From: Pyropia yezoensis
Taxonomy: Eukaryota; Rhodophyta; Bangiophyceae; Bangiales; Bangiaceae
NCBI GenBank assembly: GCA_009829735.1
Contig: CM020618.1
Coordinates: 29,860,894-29,924,893 of the forward strand
Reading direction: 5' to 3'
DNA length: 64,000 nt
Within the stretch, counting starts at the first letter, position 1. The number at the start of each line of letters is the position of its first letter. A program made the position numbers and the translations under genes. The notes under the pieces were generated by a model. It worked only from the letters and a program-made list of their open reading frames with translations, made no database searches and had not been told where the DNA came from. This document shows, in pieces, positions 1 through 10,410 of this stretch.

Positions 1-622
1 AGATGGCTCTGGATGCTGTGGAGGCTGGTGACAGCACTCTGGTACATCTTAGCGCTGAGGTAGCTCAGGCGCTCAGCTCAACCGGCGTGAGATAGCCGAC
101 CGTTGGAGTACGGAAGTGTACGCGACGACGCGTGACTGGCCCCCTTCTGCTGGCGGGGGTAACCCCTTCTGATGGTTGTGGGAGTGAGAGTGAGGGACCC
201 GGTGACCCTTATGGTGGCCGGGTATTAGTGAGTATAAACTCATCCCCTTTGGGGGCATTGCTTGCCTCTGTTTGCTGCCCTGGGGAGTACCCCTTCTGGC
301 TCAGTGGTGCCTTGCCTCCCGTCCAACTTCTTCCGGTTGGTTTATGCTTGGGAAGGTCATCCTCCCTCCCTTTGTGTCTTGGCTTGGGGAGGTCATCCCC
401 CCTTGTAAGCCCCCTAGTTACTTCGATATTATCGGAGTTAGCCTCTACCTTGAAGTTAACTTATTAAGGTTCAGGTTTTACATAGTTACCTAAGCTTGGC
501 TGGACTTAGACACCCAAGTCCGATTTGACTTAGAAACCTAAGTCTGCCAAAACCATGTCACACCCTACTTAGTAGGTCTAAGCCCCACCCCCCAACATTT
601 GAAGTCGGTGTCGGTTGGGTTG
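1..622. other. Left-edge sequence, outside the pol gene of element 1
   Basis: No gene is supported here. The stretch lies downstream of the minus-strand pol stop codon and probably contains the 3' LTR of element 1 (read on the minus strand it would start near TGTAACAACC at about 626). I could not find a matching, near-identical copy on the other side of the element, so the LTR limits are not resolved. The sequence is less GC-rich than its surroundings and contains short direct repeats such as GACTTAG. The first 90 bases are open on the plus strand but too short to call. Confidence 0.35.
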
Positions 623-3600
623 TTACATGAGGCGGCGTCGCCTCATGTACGGCATGAGTAGCTGGCGGGTTATGTTCGCCGCCTGTTCCCAGGTGGGTGA
701 GTCGTAACCGACCCACATTACCTTGACGTACCAGGGTTCTGGTAGGTCTGGGTCGGTATGTCCGACGATGCTCTCCACCTGGTACGGGATTCCATCCGTT
801 CCCACCGGGTCTTCCGACCGGTGGGTGGTAAGCGCCTCATGTAGCAACCCAGCCGGTACCGGCTGAGGATGTTCTGGCTTTGGCGCTGGTGTGACACCGT
901 TAATACTGATGCGTTGTATCTCCGTATCGGAGTGGAGGATAACAGAGTGGTCATCTCTGTGGAGGATCTCGTACGGTCCCTTGACCGGTTGCATGAGCTT
1001 ATTCCCTCGGAACTTCTGGTGTCTGATATAGACCCAGTCGCCTGTCATCAGGGTAGCGTTGCGCACCCGTAGTCGGGCGTCGAAGTTCTTCTTGTATCGA
1101 AGTTGTGTTCTGTCAAGGGCACCCTTGAGCTTAGGAATCATCCACGATAGTTTGGCCAACCAAGCTAGGTGGATGCGTTCGGCCGGTCGGCCCTTCGGTG
1201 TATCATACCGAGTGCACCTGCCGGGTGGCAGCGTCAGGTTACCGACGCCTAGTGGCATGACCCACTCCAGTGGGGCGATGTTTGTGCTCCGATGTGGCCT
1301 GGCATTGCATGCCAGGGTGAGTACGGACAGAAGCCTGTCCCAAGTGTTCGTGTGCTCGGCCACGTAGCACTGCAGCATCTTAACGATGGTGCGGTTAAAC
1401 CGCTCCTCTTGCCCGTTGGGTTGCGGGTGGTAGTCGGATGCCCGACGTGGTTCGATGCCGAACATGCCCATGACCTTAGTGCAGAATGCAGACGTCAGGT
1501 TTGCTCCGTTGTCGGAGAGGAGTTGCTTCATGACTCCGTATGCACTGATCCAGTGGTCAACCACTGCGTTCATGATGGTATATGCCGTATCATTCGGGAT
1601 GGCTGCCGCTCGTGACAGCTTAGTGAATCGGTCTGACATGACTAGGATGTACCTGTTTCCTTCTTCCGTTACCGGAAGTGGCCCGAGTATGTCGATAGCG
1701 ACCTGCTCGTCGGGCCCATCAGGTGGGAACAGTTTCATGGCAGACGCCTGCCTATGTAGACTCATGCGGTTACGTGCACAGGGGTGGCATCCCCTTACGT
1801 TCTCGACCACGTCGACGGCCATCGCTGGCCAGTAGAAGAACCTTCGCATTGCTGCGAACATACGTGAACCCCCCGGGTGTCCGGCTGTAGGGTTCTCTTG
1901 TTCTCGTTCCATGACGGCTTGCCGTAAGGACACGGGAACCACGACTTGATGTCGTCCATCGGCGGGTGCCCGCTGGTATATGAGTCCGTCTTCATTCTCG
2001 GAGAAGATGCCGGCCGTACCAGCCAGGAGGTTAGTGCGATGGCTTCTACAGTCGTCGTCATTGGCTTGTGCCTCGCGGAAGTCCGCGAGAGTCAGTGGGC
2101 ATGCTCGGTGTGCCATGGTATGGTCAACCATACCTTGGGTGGCGTTACCCACCAGGCAGACCGGTACCACCGGGATGTCCTCGTCCACCGGGCGGGTATC
2201 TCCGCCCGGGGTGTCGAGTCGAGACAGCGCGTCACCGAGGTGGTGGGTTGACCCAGCCTTATACACGGTGCGGTAGTCGTGCTCGGCCATCTTGAGCCTC
2301 CATCGGGCTAGCCTCCCATGGCTGTCGGAATCCTTGTCACCAAGGTTGAGGAGCCATCGTAGGGGTTCGTGGTCGGACCTCACGATGAACTTAGGGCCCT
2401 CCAGGTATGGGCGGAGCAGTTGCACTGCCCATATAACCCCGAGGCACTCCCGCTCGGTGGCACTATAGTTACGCTCAGCCGGGTTGAGGGTCCGGCTGAA
2501 GCACCCTACCGGACGTAGATCCGAGATAACGTTATCGGAACCGATCAACGTCTCTCCCTGTAGCAGGGTGCATCCCACTTGGGTGTCGCACGCATCGACA
2601 TCGATGACGAAGGTACCCCGTCTGTGCGGTAACGCAAGGACGGGTGGGGATAGTAGGGCTCGCTTCAGCGACTCGAATGCCTCCTCTTCGCTAGGCGAAG
2701 GGGGTTGGAGTACCTTGGGCAAGGTACTGCTTGTAAGAGCCGTTAACGGTTTAGCTATCCGAGCGAAGTCCTTGACGAACCGTCGGTATACGTTGCACAT
2801 TCCCAGGAAGCTCTTGAGCTGCGTCTGGGTGTTAGGGAACCGGGCATCCCGGAGTGCCCGGGTATTGGCTTCGAGTACCCATAGTTTAACAGGGGTTATC
2901 TGGTGGCCCAGATACTCGACCGTATGTTGGAAGAAGGCGCACTTCTTCAGACGCAGGGTTACCCCGGCGTCCCTCAAGAGGGTGAGTACCTCGTCAACAT
3001 GTTGCACATGGTCATCCATGTTACGCGAGAAGACGATGACGTAGTCGAGGTACACTAGGCAGTTACGCCACTTCACCCCCGACAGTATAATGTCGATAGC
3101 CCGCTGGAATGTAGCGGGGGCGTTGGACAATCCGAAGGGCATCCTTAGGAACTCGTAAACTCCACTGTGACAGACGAACGCCGTCTTGGGGATATCCTCG
3201 TCCGCCACTGGGATCTGCCAGTATCCGGCATTGCAGTCGATGGTGGTAAACACCGTAGCTTCCCCCAGGGAGTCGATGCATTCATCCATCCTTGGTAAAG
3301 GGTATGAGTCTTTCTTGGTAACGAAGTTGAGGCGTCGATAATCGATGCAAAACCGAGGGGTTTGATCCTTCTTCGGTACGATAACGACTGGGGCACCCCA
3401 CTCCGACATCGAAGGCCGTATCACCTTCGCTTCGCTCATCCTCTTCACTTCTCCATCAACGATCTCTCGTTGCATAGGTCCCGCTCGGTGCGGTTGTGAC
3501 CGGGCGGGGCGTGCGCCTGGTACCAGGTCTATACGATGTTGGGTTGCCCCAATGGTACCCAAGGCCCCGCCTGTCCACATGACGTCATGCTTTCTTAGCA

Positions 3601-4714
3601 TCCGTCGTACCCCTTCGGCTACCGAAGGGGGAAGGTGGTCGAGGTAAGCCTCGGCCAGGGCCTTCAGTGCTTCTTGGTCCTTTGCCGGCATGTCCGCCGA
3701 AGGCGCCGATGGGTTAGGCTTCCCGTCATCGGGCTGCTGTCGCTCGGTGGTCTCGCCGACCGCCAGCACCTCAAGTGGTTCCACTTGACCTTCCTTGTCA
3801 GGGGTAAGGATATCTCCTTCGTAGAGCTCGGCAATCCCGAAGATAGTCCCCTTCGGGAGGGTGACTGCCATTCGGCGATAGTTCGCCATCACTAGGAGGG
3901 ACGACCCTCCTGCTGGGAGGTCTATGAGACCGTTGGCCATGGTCAACCCATGGCGCTGGTACGTCCGCAGGTTGGACCGGACTCTGCAGATGCCTGCGAG
4001 GTCGCAGTTAACCGGGAGGACTGTCTCCGACAACGGCTCAAAGCGAGTTCGCTTGGCCAACCGAAAAGTCTTCGGCTCGACGCTTGCGTACACCTCAGCC
4101 ACGTTAACGTGGCTCCCTTGCAGCGTCAGGTCCCTGACGATAGCCGTATGTCCTCGCTTCGTCCCGTCGGCTTCTTGAAGCTCGACGGTCCTCCGGCCTG
4201 GCCGGATTGCATCCACGTGAACGTTGATGAAGGTGCATCCCAGTATGCAGGGCACCGATAGGGTCTCACACACCAGGAAGTCAACTTCCGTAGTGAGCTC
4301 CCCGATGGTGACCTGCAGCGACATCGCTGCGGTCGTACGAATGAGACGACCATTCGCATCCTTGATCGTGGGTCCCCGAGCAACTCGGACTCGCGGCAGC
4401 CACTTGTCCGGGAGGGTATCCTTCCGGATCAAGTTAGGTCCAGCCCCTGTATCCAGTACAGGGTAATATGATCGGGTCGACTGGGGGTCAACCCCCAGTG
4501 TGACTGATACCTTGAATTTCTCCGAGGTAAACAGCACAGGTCCTACACCGATATCCGGTGTTCCTCGGGCATCCTGGACAGAGCCCTTGGCTGGTTCAAC
4601 GTGACGGGGCATCCCGTCCTCGCCTCCCGTTATCGGGGGATTCTCATCATTCCCCTGACTCCGTGTCGTCGGGGCCGGAAGGTGTACCCGGGGATTGATG
4701 CGGCGCCGGCTCAA
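623..4714 (-). CDS. pol: Pol polyprotein of element 1 (protease, RT, RNase H, integrase, chromodomain)
   Basis: One open frame of 1363 codons. The aspartic protease motif LDTGAG is at residues 87-92. The reverse transcriptase follows, with its active-site box reading YLDY at residues 555-558 (bases 3041-3052) instead of YLDD. RNase H begins near residue 697 (VIDVDA). The integrase HHCC finger starts near residue 945, and its catalytic triad is visible as DILGPLP (~1000), SDNG (~1062) and QEER (~1100). The last ~45 residues match a chromodomain (VKVMWVGYDSPTWE). Length and order are those of Ty3/gypsy chromoviruses. The frame stays open upstream of the first codon shown, so the true start is probably set by a -1 frameshift from gag. 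The GAC-to-TAC change in the RT box should abolish polymerisation. Confidence 0.92.
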   Translation of the reverse strand: MSRRRINPRVHLPAPTTRSQGNDENPPITGGEDGMPRHVEPAKGSVQDARGTPDIGVGPVLFTSEKFKVSVTLGVDPQSTRSYYPVLDTGAGPNLIRKDTLPDKWLPRVRVARGPTIKDANGRLIRTTAAMSLQVTIGELTTEVDFLVCETLSVPCILGCTFINVHVDAIRPGRRTVELQEADGTKRGHTAIVRDLTLQGSHVNVAEVYASVEPKTFRLAKRTRFEPLSETVLPVNCDLAGICRVRSNLRTYQRHGLTMANGLIDLPAGGSSLLVMANYRRMAVTLPKGTIFGIAELYEGDILTPDKEGQVEPLEVLAVGETTERQQPDDGKPNPSAPSADMPAKDQEALKALAEAYLDHLPPSVAEGVRRMLRKHDVMWTGGALGTIGATQHRIDLVPGARPARSQPHRAGPMQREIVDGEVKRMSEAKVIRPSMSEWGAPVVIVPKKDQTPRFCIDYRRLNFVTKKDSYPLPRMDECIDSLGEATVFTTIDCNAGYWQIPVADEDIPKTAFVCHSGVYEFLRMPFGLSNAPATFQRAIDIILSGVKWRNCLVYLDYVIVFSRNMDDHVQHVDEVLTLLRDAGVTLRLKKCAFFQHTVEYLGHQITPVKLWVLEANTRALRDARFPNTQTQLKSFLGMCNVYRRFVKDFARIAKPLTALTSSTLPKVLQPPSPSEEEAFESLKRALLSPPVLALPHRRGTFVIDVDACDTQVGCTLLQGETLIGSDNVISDLRPVGCFSRTLNPAERNYSATERECLGVIWAVQLLRPYLEGPKFIVRSDHEPLRWLLNLGDKDSDSHGRLARWRLKMAEHDYRTVYKAGSTHHLGDALSRLDTPGGDTRPVDEDIPVVPVCLVGNATQGMVDHTMAHRACPLTLADFREAQANDDDCRSHRTNLLAGTAGIFSENEDGLIYQRAPADGRHQVVVPVSLRQAVMEREQENPTAGHPGGSRMFAAMRRFFYWPAMAVDVVENVRGCHPCARNRMSLHRQASAMKLFPPDGPDEQVAIDILGPLPVTEEGNRYILVMSDRFTKLSRAAAIPNDTAYTIMNAVVDHWISAYGVMKQLLSDNGANLTSAFCTKVMGMFGIEPRRASDYHPQPNGQEERFNRTIVKMLQCYVAEHTNTWDRLLSVLTLACNARPHRSTNIAPLEWVMPLGVGNLTLPPGRCTRYDTPKGRPAERIHLAWLAKLSWMIPKLKGALDRTQLRYKKNFDARLRVRNATLMTGDWVYIRHQKFRGNKLMQPVKGPYEILHRDDHSVILHSDTEIQRISINGVTPAPKPEHPQPVPAGLLHEALTTHRSEDPVGTDGIPYQVESIVGHTDPDLPEPWYVKVMWVGYDSPTWEQAANITRQLLMPYMRRRRLM

Positions 4715-4797
4715 ACGCGCTCGCCGTGGGGCTTTCCCCGCGGTACTCCGGGGTGGCTTGCTTGGGTTACCCCAGAGCCCCCCGGTAATCCTTCCTC

Positions 4798-6981
4798 TTA
4801 CTCGTTTCCCGCCCTTGGTAGGGTGCTGTCCGCCGGGACATCCGGCTGAGGAGGTGCCTCCTCGACGGCCAGTACTCCACCTGGAGCTGGCTGCCTACCC
4901 GGTGCGGGTCCGGGTGCTCTAGTGGGATACCCCCCGGTGGATGCCTTGCGTTGCGCCGCTGCCCGCCGAGACTCCTCGGGGATGAGTGGGCAGGAAGACA
5001 CCCAGTGCTGGGGATCCCCACACAACATACATCCGGACGTGCCGGTCCCCCCTTGAGTTCGTATCGGGGTGGCCCCGTAACTGCGGTTGCCTCCCTCTGA
5101 CGCCCGAGTGCCTGCTCCCTAGTAGGCCTTTGGTCCTTGGGTCAACCGGAACATGGACTCCCCCAACCGGTTGGGTCGGCCCGCAATCTGCGGAGGTGCC
5201 TCCGTGCGCACCGCCCATGTTGGCAAGGGTTGGTGAGGGTTACCCGTCACCGGGGAGTACCCCGTAGTCCGTACGTACGGGACGCGACGTCCCGTGCCCT
5301 CGCTGACCTGGAACTGGGTCCCCTCCGGAGCGATGTACGCTACCGTACCTTGCTCATCAATCACCGGCGTATCCGGTAACAGCAGGTGGCCCTGTTGGTC
5401 AACCAGTGGTTCCTCCTCGCCCGTGGGGGCGAACTCGGTAGCCACCAGTACCGGTGCGGCCTTTCGTTCCATCTTGTCTTGCCTCGGTACCGGGGTAAGA
5501 TTGAGCTTGCTCCCCTCACCCTTGGGCTTTTAGGCAAGAGCACACTCCGGGTGAAGCACCCGGTAGGCGTCCCCCAGGGACTTGCACATATGCATCAGTC
5601 GACTGAAGTTCGTCCGTGCCGTGTTGGCGCCCCGTGCGGATATCCGCACGTAGTTGGGTACTCCTGCGAACAGGATGGCCCGTAGCTCCCCTTCTCCGAG
5701 GAGCTTCCCCAGCTCGTAGTCGAGCTCTTGAATCCGTCGTCCGAACATCTCCTCATCCTCCCAGCTTTGGGCGGTGGCAGTGCGCAGGGCCCGGTAGTGG
5801 TCCTCGCACTTGTCCTCACTGAGGTAACTGCTCAGCAGCTCCTTGAGAATCCCACGGTAATCCATGGGGGTGGCCGCAACCCTCATTCCCGGCATCGGGG
5901 ATGCCTGGCGAAGGATGCCTCGCACCCGTTCATCAACAAAGAACGGGAGGATCTCCAGGGCCAGCCCCTCGTTAACGAGGGCCTTGTCCGCGGCTGCCTT
6001 GAAGCTAGTGAAGAAGCCGATGACTGCCAACGGGCGTCCGTTCGGCCCCCCGAACATAGGGAATCCCTTCATAAGGGTCTGCATAGAGCGGATCGCCCGA
6101 TGCGACGTATTACGCATCGATTCCGATAGGGTGGTAGAGCGGTCCTCCAAACGATAACGTTCCGGAGTAAGAACCGACTGGAAGACCTCGTTGACGATCT
6201 CCGTGTCAGCGTCCTGGATATCCAGTCGCTTAGCCAGTTGATGAGCAAACTCATCGGACTCCATCCGCTTCAGTAGGCTCGCAGTTACCTGCGCGGTCAT
6301 AGCTTCCACCACTGAAGATGGTACTTCAGGCGTCGGCACCTCGGGAACCCGAGTTGCCTGGCCTCCTTCGTCGTGGGGATACTGTGAGAGGGTACCCCCT
6401 CCGCCAATATCCGACTCTCCACCGGCGTAAGTATCCTCCGGGTCGTGTCCGCGGAGTCCGCTTCGGGTGCTCCGAGCGTATCGCTCCGTGTGACTCCATT
6501 CCAACTCTGCCGACGAGTCGGATCCATGCCCCATTGTGTCCGGGGGCTGTCCGGGAGATGCTGCGCCGGGGTCGACCCCGGTGGACTCCGAAAGTAGTCC
6601 GGCCGGTTCAAACCGTACCGGTGTGGGTGGAACACGACGGGGTCCCGTCGTGTGGCGTGTTGACATCAACACTGCCATTGCGTCCTCCGTCCGCTCTTGA
6701 CGAGCGTCGAGGCCGGAAAACCGGGCCTCGATGCGGGCCAATGATGCCATCAGGGAATCCCCTGGTGAAGGAGGCGGCGGAGTGAGGTCGGTCGATGACA
6801 GTTGAGGCGGGCCCCCGCCTCCTGCCGTCCGAGCCGTGCCAAACGTCGATCCGGCACCGGAAAGCATTGGCGTCAAAATGTTGTCGATCGGGTTCCCGAT
6901 CCCGGTTCCCGTAGTTACCTCCGGAGTCGGCGTCGACGCCGATCCGTCATCTTGGACGTTCCCCGTCTCTTGGGTAGACAT
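4798..6981 (-). pseudogene. gag: Gag of element 1, interrupted by two stop codons
   Basis: The frame begins at an ATG at 6981 (MSTQETGN) and stays in one frame to 4798, apart from a TAA at 5530-5532 and a TAG at 5119-5121. The middle part, ending near 5530, is the capsid-like region. A zinc knuckle C-x2-C-x4-H-x4-C (CMLCGDPQHWVSSC) lies at about 5031-4990, the nucleocapsid position just before pol. The pol frame is -1 relative to this one. The remaining frame is coherent on both sides of each stop, so these are point lesions rather than gene ends. It is also possible that the first stop is a natural gag terminus and the rest is a separate reading frame. Confidence 0.75.
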
Positions 6982-7570
6982 AGTCACAATCAGTCAACCG
7001 ACGTAACAGTCACCACGAATAAGAGAGCGAGCGGGTAGATTGGGGAGAGTAACAGTAGATCACAGTCAAAGGTAAAAACTCAACACAATCGATCAGGTCG
7101 CAACACCACGAGTACAAGAAAAGGACCGGATCCCTATCCGTGTGCCAGGGCCGAAGACGGCGTCACCACAAGGGTGACGGAAACCCGTCCCCTGCTGCTT
7201 CACCAATGTAGCACAATAGGAATCCGTCGCACGTCCACTCTCAGGGAACACTCACCAAGGGGGATCGGCACCAACGTCACCGGGAGGCCAAGGTTGCTGT
7301 CCTTGGAGCACAAGCCACGGGACCAAGATGGGAGCCCAAATGGGAGGGGTTTGTTGTTCTGCCTTGGCCGGCGGTGGATTCACCGCCGGCCCCCTCGTTA
7401 TGAACCCTCGGAGACACTACTAACTACCCTCCACCCCAAGATGCAAGTCCCTCTGGTCATACGTAACTTCCAGATACCGTGACCAGTACGGACTCTCAAA
7501 TTGCAAGCCAAGGATTGGAAGTAGCCCCCCCTAACATTAGGGTCACAATACGGCCAACCATATTGCTACA
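6982..7570. other. Leader / presumed 5' LTR zone of element 1
   Basis: This stretch lies between the gag start and the BRCT gene and contains no supported gene. It should hold the leader and 5' LTR of element 1. A short perfect inverted repeat, GGCCGGCGGTGG/CCACCGCCGGCC type, occurs near 7370-7395. The right boundary is proposed at 7570 (TTGCTACA before CCCAC). Confidence 0.35.
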
Positions 7571-8712
7571 CCCACCCGAAGACCCTTCAGCAGCGTCACG
7601 CCCGCCGCACGAGCCGCTCGGGCCCTCACCACCCCCGGGAACGAGGCGGACACATAGTCCTTGTATGGGCGCCAGCATCCTCTGGCAACAGAGTCTGTCA
7701 GCCAACCCTGGCGCACAATCCACGTTCCACGGGCGAGGGAGAAGAGCGGCCGGGCGGAATGAAGCGGACGACGACCGACGACGAATACGTCCAACTCCTT
7801 GTAGTCGGGGAGACCCAGGCCCGCCCCCCGGTCGCCCGTCGCATTGGGAACAGCCACTACTGCCTCATATCCCCCCAGAGTCTCCAAAGCATGCACTGCA
7901 ACGGTACACAAAGCGGCATTGCCACTGCTCCACGACATACAGGTGACGCTCGGTGCTTGCACCCCAGAGGTTGCCATTGAGGTCGATAGCATGCGGGGGT
8001 GTCCCGTCCCATCGGGGACACCACCAGAGGCGACCCCAGACCGACCGACGCTGCCCCCGGCTGTCGTACCGTCGACACCGGCTAGCCCACAACCGTCCCA
8101 ATCGTACCAGCCGCTGTCGCTGCCACTGCCACAGCCGCTGCGACTGTCACTGCCACTGCCACTGCCACTGCCACTGCCACTGCCACTGCCACTGCCTCTG
8201 CCTCTGCCGCTGCGACTGCCGCTGCCACTGCCTCTGCAACTGCCACTGCCACTGTCGCTGCCTCCGCCTCTGCCGCTAAGACTGTCGCTGCCGCTGCCAC
8301 TGCCGCTGCCGCTGCAGCTGCGACTGTCGCTGTCGCTACCATAAACAGGCGCGTCGGTGCGAGTAGAAGTCCCACGCCTGGCACCAGACGCCTCCACGTA
8401 CCTCGCCGCCGACGGACCGGCGGCAACTCCATTCTTTTCCCCGCTGCCCTTGCCCCTACCAATGTCCCTTGCGATGCCTCCAGCTGCGACCCGCTGTCGA
8501 GCCGGGCCGCGCGGTGCCTCGCCCTTGTGCAAGCCACCCGACACCACAAGCGATGACGCGCCCGCCCGACGCTCCGACCTCTTACCATTGTCGGTTGCAT
8601 GTGGCTTGCCCGCCCGACGAACAGCCCGTGACCCTTTATCGACATTCGCACCGGCGAAACGGCCACGGGTAGAGTCGGTAGCCACACGTCCACCGCTGCG
8701 CGTGGCTCCCAT
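7543..8712 (-). CDS. BRCT-domain protein with Ser/Gly-repeat linker, 3' end cut by element 1
   Basis: The frame is taken from an ATG at 8712; it is also open upstream, so an earlier exon is possible. A basic N-terminus is followed by a long SGSGSD linker written by a CACTGC-type hexamer repeat (8120-8340). The C-terminal part matches a BRCT fold: HALETLGG, then FVVGRRPL, then TWIVRQGWLTDSV and KDYV. This is followed by RAAGVTLLKGLRV, which looks like the first strand of a second BRCT repeat, as in the paired-BRCT DNA-damage proteins. The frame then enters the edge of retroelement 1 and stops. BRCT pairs bind phosphopeptides in the nucleus. I infer that the gene once continued and was broken by the insertion. 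Confidence 0.6.
   Translation of the reverse strand: MGATRSGGRVATDSTRGRFAGANVDKGSRAVRRAGKPHATDNGKRSERRAGASSLVVSGGLHKGEAPRGPARQRVAAGGIARDIGRGKGSGEKNGVAAGPSAARYVEASGARRGTSTRTDAPVYGSDSDSRSCSGSGSGSGSDSLSGRGGGSDSGSGSCRGSGSGSRSGRGRGSGSGSGSGSGSGSGSDSRSGCGSGSDSGWYDWDGCGLAGVDGTTAGGSVGRSGVASGGVPDGTGHPRMLSTSMATSGVQAPSVTCMSWSSGNAALCTVAVHALETLGGYEAVVAVPNATGDRGAGLGLPDYKELDVFVVGRRPLHSARPLFSLARGTWIVRQGWLTDSVARGCWRPYKDYVSASFPGVVRARAARAAGVTLLKGLRVGVAIWLAVL
8120..8340 (+). repeat. CACTGC-type hexanucleotide microsatellite
   Basis: Imperfect runs of CTGCCA/CTGCGA hexamers. On the minus strand they encode the Ser-Gly/Ser-Asp linker of the BRCT protein, so the repeat length can vary without changing frame. Confidence 0.85.
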
Positions 8713-8790
8713 CTCACCGCGCTGGCATACGCCGAGTATGTCGATCGGGTGAGGGTGGGTGGGCTGGGGAAGGCGACACCTACACCACAA

Positions 8791-9785
8791 CAGCGGACAG
8801 GTGGGGGCAAAATGGCTAGGTCGGGCGATGGTGAGGCACAGGTACGGGAACGACGGGGGCGGGAGACGGGGTGCAGGCTGGCGGGGGGAGTCTGGGTTGT
8901 ACCGGTTCGTCGAGCCTTCGACCGGCTGGTCATTGAAGATGCTACAAGAGCGGCTGTTGCACCTTCACCTCCGGACCAATACGATTTGTCCAGTGGTGAC
9001 TGACCGACAGTGTCCCGTGGTCGCCGGGCATGGCGTATGGAGCGCTGATGTCAGCTTTTACTGACACACGGTGGAGGCGTAGGCACGGGGTAAACCAAGA
9101 GGCGACTGGAGGGCACGCTATGCTTGAGCAGTGAGTGTGGTGCGTGGGAGGGCCCCCCGCCGAGTCGTCTCAACCCCCCTTCCGCTCCACCGATCCGTCC
9201 CGACTGCCGGGCTCCCTCGAAAGTAGCCTCAGGACGGCTCAACCCGGCCGCCTGTGGGTCCTGCCCACGAACGCACCCACGGCCACAGCAGCCACCAGGC
9301 CTGCCCGACAGTCGGCTGCTTGAGCGGCTTCCCGTAAATCCCTCAGCACCAGGGGCGACACGCAAACGGCTCGCCCGGTCCCAGCCACATTCCAGCCACT
9401 CCCCGTGTCGCCTTTCCACAGCGCCACCACACCACATTTACTAGACAGTTTTTGCAGCCCGGTCGTGGGAAGCATTCGTGGCTGGTTCGCACGAAGAGCT
9501 AACGATAAATCAATCCAATTGCGACGGTGAGCTGGAAAACACCGTCGATCTCGTGGGATCGGACCTGAAGACCACTCGACTCCCCCCGAAGCGCATCCTG
9601 ACCCACGGTGCCGCATCAAGTGCAGAATAGGGACCGAGACCAGGAACCGCCCGGGGTACCGCCAGTTCATTTCCGCTTCGATGGAATACCCAGAAGCGGT
9701 AAGGGCAGAGAAAGTGATGCGCCCGCTGTGTCCGGAGGGGGCACGGCTGCGGCGGGAGTAGGGCCGGAGGAGGAACGGCTGCTTT
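8791..9785. other. Gene-poor stretch
   Basis: No supported gene on either strand. Short open frames exist on both strands, but they show no recognisable domain and are expected in DNA this rich in G and C. The upstream part of the BRCT gene may extend into 8713-8930. Confidence 0.4.
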
Positions 9786-9787
9786 AG

Positions 9788-10409
9788 TGGGCCCACAGGC
9801 CTCCTGCACGGGATTCGGGTGGGCGGGGGGTGGGGGCCGACAGGCCACAAACACGGGATTCGAGGGGGGCCGACAGGCAACCTGCACGGGGTTGAAATTG
9901 AGGGGGGCCCACAGGCGACCTACACGGGATTCGGGGGGGGCCGACAGGCCACTTGCACGGGGTTGGGATTGAGGGGGGCGCACAGGCGACCTACACGGGA
10001 TTCGGGGGGGGCCCACAGGCGACCTACACGGGATTCGGGGGGGGCCGACAGGCCACCTGCACGGGGTTGGGATTGAGGGAGGCCAACAGGCGACCTACAG
10101 AGGGTTGGGACTGAGGGGGGGGACAGGCCCCCTGCACGGGATTTGGGTGGGGGGGGGGGGGGGGCCGACAGGCCACAAACACGGGACTTCGGGGGGGCCG
10201 ACAGGCCACCTGCACGGGGTTGGGATTGAGGGGGGCCCACAGGCGACCTGCACGGGATTCGGGGGGGGGCCCACAGGCGACCTACACGGGATTTGGGGGG
10301 GGCCGACAGGCCACCTGCACGGGGTTGGGATTGAGGGGGGCCCACAGGCGACCTGCACGGGATTCGGGGGGGGGGGGGGGGGGCGACAGGCCTCCTGCAC
10401 GGGATTCCT
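9788..10409 (+). repeat. Minisatellite array A (ACAGGC-NAC-TNCACGGG family)
   Basis: About 17 tandem units of roughly 33-38 bp. Two subtypes are mixed: CCGACAGGCCACCTGCACGG with a GGTTGGGATTGAGG tail, and CCCACAGGCGACCTACACGG with a GATTCGGGG tail, both ending in a G-run of variable length. Open frames through the array in all three plus frames and on the minus strand are artefacts of the repeat. The same family occurs at 26428-27700 and, inverted, at 45838-46196. Confidence 0.95.
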
Positions 10410-10410
10410 T

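Larger units (their letters stand above)
1..7570 (-). mobile_element. Element 1: chromovirus-type Ty3/gypsy retroelement, left end outside or unresolved
   Basis: Gag and pol genes lie in order on the minus strand, with a chromodomain-like C-terminus on the integrase, which is the mark of chromoviruses. The right edge is placed at about 7570, where the sequence on the minus strand starts TGTAGCAATA directly beside a BRCT reading frame that stops a few codons inside the element. No identical LTR pair was recognised, so both ends are uncertain. Pol lies in the -1 frame relative to gag, the same layout as element 2. Gag carries two stop codons and the reverse transcriptase lacks one catalytic aspartate, so the copy looks non-autonomous. 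Confidence 0.7.

Noticed and set aside
100-7570. A matching LTR pair for element 1 (about 130-626 and 7080-7570)
   Set aside because: Both edges end in TTACA/CTACA, and a few words align, but I could not find convincing near-identity over length, so LTRs were not annotated.
9788-10409. CRISPR-like array of short repeats
   Set aside because: Units are directly tandem with no unique spacers, the context is eukaryotic and no cas gene is present; it is a minisatellite.
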